Source: Bacillus sp. SLBN-46
GTDB taxonomy: Bacteria; Bacillota; Bacilli; Bacillales; Cytobacillaceae
Reading direction: 5' to 3'
Assembly: GCF_031453555.1 (NCBI RefSeq)
Contig: NZ_JAVIZM010000001.1
Span: 4,657,001-4,721,000, forward strand
DNA: 64,000 nt
In this document: positions 59,628-64,000 of the stretch, in pieces
Position numbering within the stretch: the stretch's first letter is position 1
How the letters are laid out: each line of letters opens with the position of its first letter
Translations under genes and position numbers: made by a program
The notes under the pieces: generated by a model
What the model was told of the DNA's origin: nothing
Seen by the model: the letters and a program-made list of their open reading frames with translations, nothing else
Database searches by the model: none

Positions 59628-60578
59628 TTGTCGAACAATGATGCATTTACCGAAAATCTCCTAGTTAAAGTCGCCTGGTATTATTACAAGGATAATTTAA
59701 CCCAAACAGAAATCTCCGAGATGCTAAATTTATCAAGAAACAAAGTTGTTCGTTTACTTGACCGAGCTCGTGCGGAAAATATTGTTCAATTTCATATCAA
59801 AGGCCATGGGGTTAATTGTTTAGAAATCGAACACAAGCTCATCAATGTGTTTAACCTTCCTCGTGCATTTGTCATTCCTACACCTAAAGATGAACTCAGC
59901 CGTTCCCTATCAAAAGCGGCGGCACAGTATATTGAAAATAATATTAATAATAATGAACTGTTAGGTTTCGGCTGGGGCGAGGCGGTTTCACGCACCATTG
60001 AATCTCTAACTATTGACCCTACCGTTGAAGTATCCATGGTCACACTTACAGGTGGAGTTAATTACTATTTCCATAAACGTGATTATTCACTAGAGGGAGG
60101 CGTGGATAAATTTAAAGGTGGCATTCATGTCATCCCCGCTCCGTTCTTAGCGTCCACAGAAGAAATGGCTAAAAACATGCTTTCTGAACCATCTGTTAGA
60201 AATATTCTTGATTTGGCTAGCCTATCCAATCATGTTGTTGTAGGAATTGGCGGCATATCCTCGGCTTCAACTATTATTAAGGAAGAAAAGATGACCCTTA
60301 ATGAATTGATATATATTAAGAATCAAAATGCCGTGGGCGATATTTTAGGTCAATTCTATGATGCTGAGGGGAATATTCTTGATTTACCGCACCATCATCG
60401 CTTAATCGGTACTCACCTAAACACCTTAAAAAAACTGAACAATGTGATCGGTGTTGCCGGAGGCCCTCAAAAGGTAGATGCTATATTTGGTGCTTTAAAA
60501 GGAGGTTATATCGACACACTTATTACCGACGAAGAAACTGCTGTTGCCTTAATAAAAAAAGCGGAAGTGCACGTTTAA
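59628..60578 (+). CDS. lsrR: LsrR-type transcriptional repressor (SorC family)
   Basis: 316 residues from TTG 59628 (AAAGG nine bases upstream). The N-terminal HTH is in YYYKDNLTQTEISEMLNLSR and NKVVRLLDRARAENIV. The C-terminal sugar-binding domain has LGFGWGEAVSRTIESL, VVVGIGGISSASTI and VIGVAGGPQKVDAIFGALKGG. This is the SorC/DeoR-like LsrR arrangement; the inducer would be phospho-AI-2 made by LsrK. First gene of the rightward operon, divergent from lsrA. Confidence 0.9.
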   Translation: MSNNDAFTENLLVKVAWYYYKDNLTQTEISEMLNLSRNKVVRLLDRARAENIVQFHIKGHGVNCLEIEHKLINVFNLPRAFVIPTPKDELSRSLSKAAAQYIENNINNNELLGFGWGEAVSRTIESLTIDPTVEVSMVTLTGGVNYYFHKRDYSLEGGVDKFKGGIHVIPAPFLASTEEMAKNMLSEPSVRNILDLASLSNHVVVGIGGISSASTIIKEEKMTLNELIYIKNQNAVGDILGQFYDAEGNILDLPHHHRLIGTHLNTLKKLNNVIGVAGGPQKVDAIFGALKGGYIDTLITDEETAVALIKKAEVHV

Positions 60579-60597
60579 TAAAGGAGGTTTCTTTTGA

Positions 60598-62163
60598 ATG
60601 GAGTACATCCTAGTCTTTGATGCTGGAACTGGCAGTGTCCGTGCCGTGCTCTTTGACAGAGCCGGCAGGCAGATTGCCGTATCCCAAGTGGAATGGACTC
60701 ATATTGAAGACCCACAATACCCTGGTTCGATGGACTTTGATGTAATCAAGAATTGGGAGATCATCCAGACCTGTGTGAAACAAGTACTCAACCAGTCTGG
60801 TGTGGCCCCTCAAGATATCAAGGCCATTAGTGCAACTAGCATGCGTGAAGGATTTGTCCTATATGACGAGAATGGCAGAGAAATTTGGGCATGTGCCAAC
60901 GTGGATGCCCGGGCTGAAAAGGAAGCCCGGGAGCTTAAAAACAATGATTCCGAACTCGAAAAAAGGCTGTATGATTTAAGCGGCCAAACCTTTGCGCTGG
61001 GTGCTCTCCCCCGACTCCTTTGGATCAAAAACAACCAGCCTGAAATCTATGAAGAAATTGCCTACTTAACTATGATCAACGATTGGATCCTCTACAAACT
61101 CACTAACAAACTTCAAGTCGACCCATCTAATGGCTGTACCACAGGAATTTTTGATATCAAAAATCGTTCATGGACACCAGCAATTGCTGAGGCCTGTGAG
61201 CTTAAAAGTAACATCTTTCCTCCCGTTAACGAAGCAGGTGAATTACTAGGAACAATCCCTGAGTCTATTGCTGCTTATACAGGTCTTGCAACAGGAACCT
61301 CTGTCTTCAGTGGTGGTGGTGATGCACAACTAGCATCTGTTGGTGTTGGCGCCATTAAAGATGCCCAAACCTTTATTTGCGGGGGCAGCTTTTGGCAGCA
61401 GGAAATTAACATCAAGGATTTAAAGGTTGACCCACACAACCGTATTCGTGTCAATTGTCATGCTGTTCCTGATTTATGGCAAATTGAGACTATCGCCTTC
61501 TTCCCCGGCCTTGTCATGCGATGGTTTAGAGATGCCTTTTGTGAAATAGAAAAACTGGAAGCAGAGCAGACAGGACGTGATGCCTATGAAATTCTTGAAG
61601 CAAAGGCAAAAGATGTCCCTATCGGCTCAAATGGTATCATTCCTATTTTTTCTGATGTCATGGATTATATCTCTTGGCGACATGCAGCACCATCCTTCCT
61701 CAACCTCAGCCTAGATCCCAACAAAACAGGTAAAAAAGAAATTTTTAAATCCATACAAGAAAATGCCGCTCTAGTTACCTATGGCAATTTAAAAATTGTA
61801 GAAGAAGTGACGGGACAATTCCCTAAAGAAGCGATTTTTGCTGGCGGTGCCTCAAAAGGGAAACTATGGAGCCAGACCTTGGCAGATGTCCTAGGTATCC
61901 CTGTAAAAGTACCCGTTGAAAAAGAAGCAGCAGCACTGGGTACGGCCATTATGGCAGGACTCGGTGCCGGTCTATACCCCAACTTAGAATCTGCCATTAC
62001 CGACATAGTGAAATGGGAAAGAGTTCATTCTCCTAATCTAGAAAACCACCAAAAGTATCAAGTCATTTATGAACATTGGCGTAAAGTTTATGCCGAACAG
62101 CTTAAATTAGCCGATTCCGGCATGACAAACCATATGTGGATTGCACCTGGAGTAACTATTTAA
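60598..62163 (+). CDS. lsrK: autoinducer-2 kinase LsrK (FGGY family)
   Basis: 521 residues. FGGY kinase: phosphate loop VFDAGTGSVRAVLFD at the N-terminus, catalytic-loop-like YDENGREIWACANVDAR, and the second domain's EAIFAGGASKGKLWSQTLAD and EAAALGTAIMAGLGAG. The length and CTTGIFDIKNRSWTPAIAEA resemble E. coli LsrK. It phosphorylates AI-2 in the cytoplasm, giving the inducer of LsrR. AAAGGAGG precedes the ATG, 19 bases after lsrR. Confidence 0.92.
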   Translation: MEYILVFDAGTGSVRAVLFDRAGRQIAVSQVEWTHIEDPQYPGSMDFDVIKNWEIIQTCVKQVLNQSGVAPQDIKAISATSMREGFVLYDENGREIWACANVDARAEKEARELKNNDSELEKRLYDLSGQTFALGALPRLLWIKNNQPEIYEEIAYLTMINDWILYKLTNKLQVDPSNGCTTGIFDIKNRSWTPAIAEACELKSNIFPPVNEAGELLGTIPESIAAYTGLATGTSVFSGGGDAQLASVGVGAIKDAQTFICGGSFWQQEINIKDLKVDPHNRIRVNCHAVPDLWQIETIAFFPGLVMRWFRDAFCEIEKLEAEQTGRDAYEILEAKAKDVPIGSNGIIPIFSDVMDYISWRHAAPSFLNLSLDPNKTGKKEIFKSIQENAALVTYGNLKIVEEVTGQFPKEAIFAGGASKGKLWSQTLADVLGIPVKVPVEKEAAALGTAIMAGLGAGLYPNLESAITDIVKWERVHSPNLENHQKYQVIYEHWRKVYAEQLKLADSGMTNHMWIAPGVTI

Positions 62164-62182
62164 TAGAAAGGGGGTGAAACGA

Positions 62183-62542
62183 ATGTTTCACACAAGTGAG
62201 GAAAACAATGAATATCGTTATGGCACCCATGGCCCCAAATACTTATCTAAAGGACCCAATGTGGATATTGGAGTGGTTCTTTTAAAACCTGGTGATGATC
62301 ATGATAACCACTATCATACAACCTGTGAGGAAATCTTCTATATCCTTGAAGGTGAAATTGATATTTATATAAACGGTGAACCTGTCCATGTAAAGCCAGG
62401 TGACATACTTCAGGTACGACCTATGGAAGCACACTACTTAAAAAACACGAATACTGTTGATTTTAAAGCTGTATTTATAAAATCGCCACATATCAGTGAA
62501 AGAGATTCCGTTATCGTTGATAACCCAAAAATAAAGGAGTGA
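62183..62542 (+). CDS. cupin in the lsr operon
   Basis: 119 residues from ATG 62183 (AAAGGGGGTG six bases upstream). A single cupin barrel: metal motif 1 HDNHYHTTCEEIFYILEGE and motif 2 HVKPGDILQVRPMEAHYLKN. It sits between lsrK and lsrF with only a few bases on each side, so it is in the same transcript. No LsrG-type monooxygenase-like protein is present. It may isomerise or bind phospho-AI-2, in place of LsrG, but this is only inferred. Confidence 0.8.
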   Translation: MFHTSEENNEYRYGTHGPKYLSKGPNVDIGVVLLKPGDDHDNHYHTTCEEIFYILEGEIDIYINGEPVHVKPGDILQVRPMEAHYLKNTNTVDFKAVFIKSPHISERDSVIVDNPKIKE

Positions 62543-62549
62543 ATGGTAG

Positions 62550-63341
62550 ATGAATTGGGGATTTAAAAATAGAATGAATCAAATTTTACCAGGCGGGAAA
62601 GCCGTTATGTTGGCAATTGACCACGGTTATTTCCTTGGACCCGTCCACGGCCTTGAAAAGCCTGGAGAAACCGTCAAGGACCTTTTGCCACATACCGACT
62701 CTTTGTTTGTCACACGGGGGACATTGGATGCATGCATTCCTGCAGATGTAAGTAAGCCTGTCCTATTACGAGTTTCTGGTGGACCGAGTGTGTTGAATGA
62801 TTTAGCTAACGAGCACATTGTTACCCCAGTTAAAGAAGCCATTAGACATAACGTGGTTGGAGTCGGCGTATCTATTTTTGTCGGTTCTGCTTACGAGACT
62901 CAAACGGTGACAAACTTAGCAAATGTCGTTACTGAATCACACGAGTATGGGTTACCTGTTCTAGCCATTACTGCTGTTGGCAAGGAACTAGAAAAACGCG
63001 ATGCTAGATTCCTAGGCCTTGCTTCTCGTATTGGTGCTGAAATGGGAGCAGACATTGTTAAAACCTATTACTGTGAAGACTTTGAAAAAGTAACAAGCAC
63101 GTGTCCCGTTCCAATCGTTATTGCTGGAGGTCCTAAACTAGAAACAATTAAAGATGCACTGGATTTAACCTATAACGCGATGAACCAGGGCGCTGCAGGT
63201 GTGGATATGGGGCGTAATATTTGGCAGTCCGAATACCCTGAAGCGATGATTCGTGCCATTAATGGGATTGTTCACAAAGGGTTAAGTGTGAAGGAAGCGC
63301 TAGAACTTTATTCACAGCTAACACAAACCAAGGTATTTTAA
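62550..63341 (+). CDS. lsrF: phospho-AI-2 thiolase/aldolase LsrF
   Basis: 263 residues of the DhnA/DeoC-like class I aldolase fold. MLAIDHGYFLGPVHGLEKPG, SLFVTRGTLDACIP, GADIVKTYY with the Schiff-base lysine, VPIVIAGGPK and AGVDMGRNIWQSEYPEAMI all match LsrF. It cleaves the processed phospho-AI-2 product, the last step of AI-2 breakdown. It is somewhat shorter than the enteric protein (about 290). AAGGAG is ten bases upstream. Last gene of the rightward operon. Confidence 0.93.
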   Translation: MNWGFKNRMNQILPGGKAVMLAIDHGYFLGPVHGLEKPGETVKDLLPHTDSLFVTRGTLDACIPADVSKPVLLRVSGGPSVLNDLANEHIVTPVKEAIRHNVVGVGVSIFVGSAYETQTVTNLANVVTESHEYGLPVLAITAVGKELEKRDARFLGLASRIGAEMGADIVKTYYCEDFEKVTSTCPVPIVIAGGPKLETIKDALDLTYNAMNQGAAGVDMGRNIWQSEYPEAMIRAINGIVHKGLSVKEALELYSQLTQTKVF

Positions 63342-63358
63342 GACACCCCTCTAAAGAA

Positions 63359-63391
63359 AAAGCGGCTTACCAAGCAGTAAGCCGTTTTTTG
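63359..63391 (+). terminator. terminator of the lsrRK-cupin-lsrF operon
   Basis: GCGGCTTAC and GTAAGCCG arms with a seven-base loop, followed by TTTTTT. Confidence 0.88.
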
Positions 63392-63457
63392 AGTACCAAT
63401 CGCTTAACATTATTTGCTATTTTATTTGTTTATTTCAAATATGATTTTACTTTACTA

Positions 63458-64000
63458 CTACATATTTTTGCTTTGCACAAGAAGTTTGGATTTTCCTGTA
63501 CGTTCCCATTCTTCTACTGTTTCATATGCTTTTTCAGGAGAATACCCTTTCCCTACAAGAACGCCCATTAGAATAAATTCTTGAAGAATATGTGTCGCAT
63601 TTATTCCTCTTTTAACATCCTCTAATCCTTCTTTTACCAAAAATTCCGTGTGCTGTATCCATTCATCTGGAGTCTTTCCAAAAACATCTGTATTTCCATT
63701 GCCGTGACTGTTGCCTTCTTCCGCAGCCATGGCATCTGCTTTGGTACCATGAACAGTACCAAAAGGATGGTTAGGAGGAGCATATATTGAATAAAGTTTT
63801 AGCGGAATATTACCTGTATTGGTTAGATTATGCCATGTTCCAGCAGGTATCATTATGGCAGAATCATCAGAGACATGTCTTTCAAAGTTTAAATTCTCTT
63901 TACTCTTGCCCATTTGAACAATCCCCTGGCCTTGTTCAATCCGTAAGAATTGATCAACATTTGGATGCATTTCCAAACCGATATCTTCACCAACATTGAG
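63458..64000 (-). CDS. cupin domain protein with C-terminal extension, partial
   Basis: The frame is open to the window edge, so the N-terminus is missing. The cupin half has LEMHPNVDQFLRIEQGQGIV, with motif 1, and AIMIPAGTWHNLTNTG with motif 2. A second half from about residue 85 includes TPDEWIQHTEFLVKEGLEDV, an unusual helical extension of about 90 residues ending GKSKLLVQSKNM. Related proteins are annotated as cupins with sugar or metal roles. It is convergent with the lsr operon and not part of it. Confidence 0.8.
   Translation of the reverse strand, partial: LNVGEDIGLEMHPNVDQFLRIEQGQGIVQMGKSKENLNFERHVSDDSAIMIPAGTWHNLTNTGNIPLKLYSIYAPPNHPFGTVHGTKADAMAAEEGNSHGNGNTDVFGKTPDEWIQHTEFLVKEGLEDVKRGINATHILQEFILMGVLVGKGYSPEKAYETVEEWERTGKSKLLVQSKNM

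Noticed and set aside
63458..64000. Second lsr-linked cupin
   Set aside because: It is convergent with lsrF beyond a strong terminator and has a different domain layout, so it is not part of the lsr transcript.
1..64000. tRNA, rRNA, insertion sequences or prophage
   Set aside because: I looked for CCA-ending cloverleaf genes, transposase or integrase motifs and long terminal repeats and saw none; a tRNA scan would be the decisive test.

Overview
The window reads as chromosome of a low-GC Gram-positive endospore former of the family Bacillaceae (Bacillus or Neobacillus-like). Support comes from AT-rich intergenic DNA, strong AGGAGG-type ribosome binding sites, frequent TTG and GTG starts, and many Bacillus-type families (DUF3231, YuiD, CD3324, DUF1272, DUF2164, DUF4362, PaiB, GltT, SWIM-SNF2). 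I see no rRNA, tRNA, prophage, transposase or CRISPR array. Most of the window is ordinary housekeeping and accessory gene content in short operons, mainly on the minus strand.

Layout. 1-5.3 kb: edge of a DUF3231 gene, a small phospholipase A2-like protein, a membrane diguanylate cyclase, an esterase, an ABC exporter and a DUF2269 membrane protein. 5.4-10.2 kb: three tandem GNAT acetyltransferases, then a PP2C-like phosphatase, an alpha/beta hydrolase and a further GNAT. 10.3-16.9 kb: a small membrane peptide, the glutamate symporter GltT, a PQQ dehydrogenase fused to cytochrome c, and an MFS efflux pump with its TetR repressor. 16.9-24.3 kb: a soluble chemoreceptor, a cupin-PaiB-DUF1272 operon, a dehydratase-MFS pair, and small lipoprotein, membrane and ferritin-like proteins. 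24.3-32.7 kb: DinB, APH and GNAT genes, a dPGM-type phosphoglycerate mutase, CBO0543-like membrane proteins, HD and HIT hydrolases and a glutathionyl-hydroquinone-reductase-like protein. 32.8-42.5 kb: GlpD, YuiD, lipoproteins, an S51 peptidase, a frameshifted 5'-nucleotidase and a FusB-like EF-G-binding protein. 42.6-53.6 kb: a SWIM-SNF2 helicase, an ECF sigma with its partner, Nudix, hydrolase, HAD and manganese catalase genes, and small proteins. 53.7-64 kb: an AEC transporter, the complete lsr locus, and a cupin gene running off the edge.

The most coherent system is lsr, for autoinducer-2 uptake and breakdown. lsrACDB (importer) is transcribed leftward, and lsrR-lsrK-cupin-lsrF (repressor, kinase, cupin, thiolase) rightward. 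The 255-bp divergent promoter has two good sigma-A promoters, a catabolite (cre) site at the start of lsrA transcription and a 6-2-6 inverted repeat just after the predicted lsrR start. No lsrG is present; a 119-residue cupin sits between lsrK and lsrF.

The intergenic DNA is unusually rich in repeats. There are two unrelated tandem arrays with exactly the same 52-bp period, each unit holding a hairpin. There is an array of TTCTACAAA boxes spaced 20-21 bp, three copies of a 16-bp perfect palindrome, two copies of a GGGGACAGTCCCC hairpin and two further palindromic elements. Several genes are broken: a nucleotidase and a deoxyribosyltransferase-like gene each by one base in a homopolymer, a small gene by an in-frame TAG, and a DUF3658 remnant.
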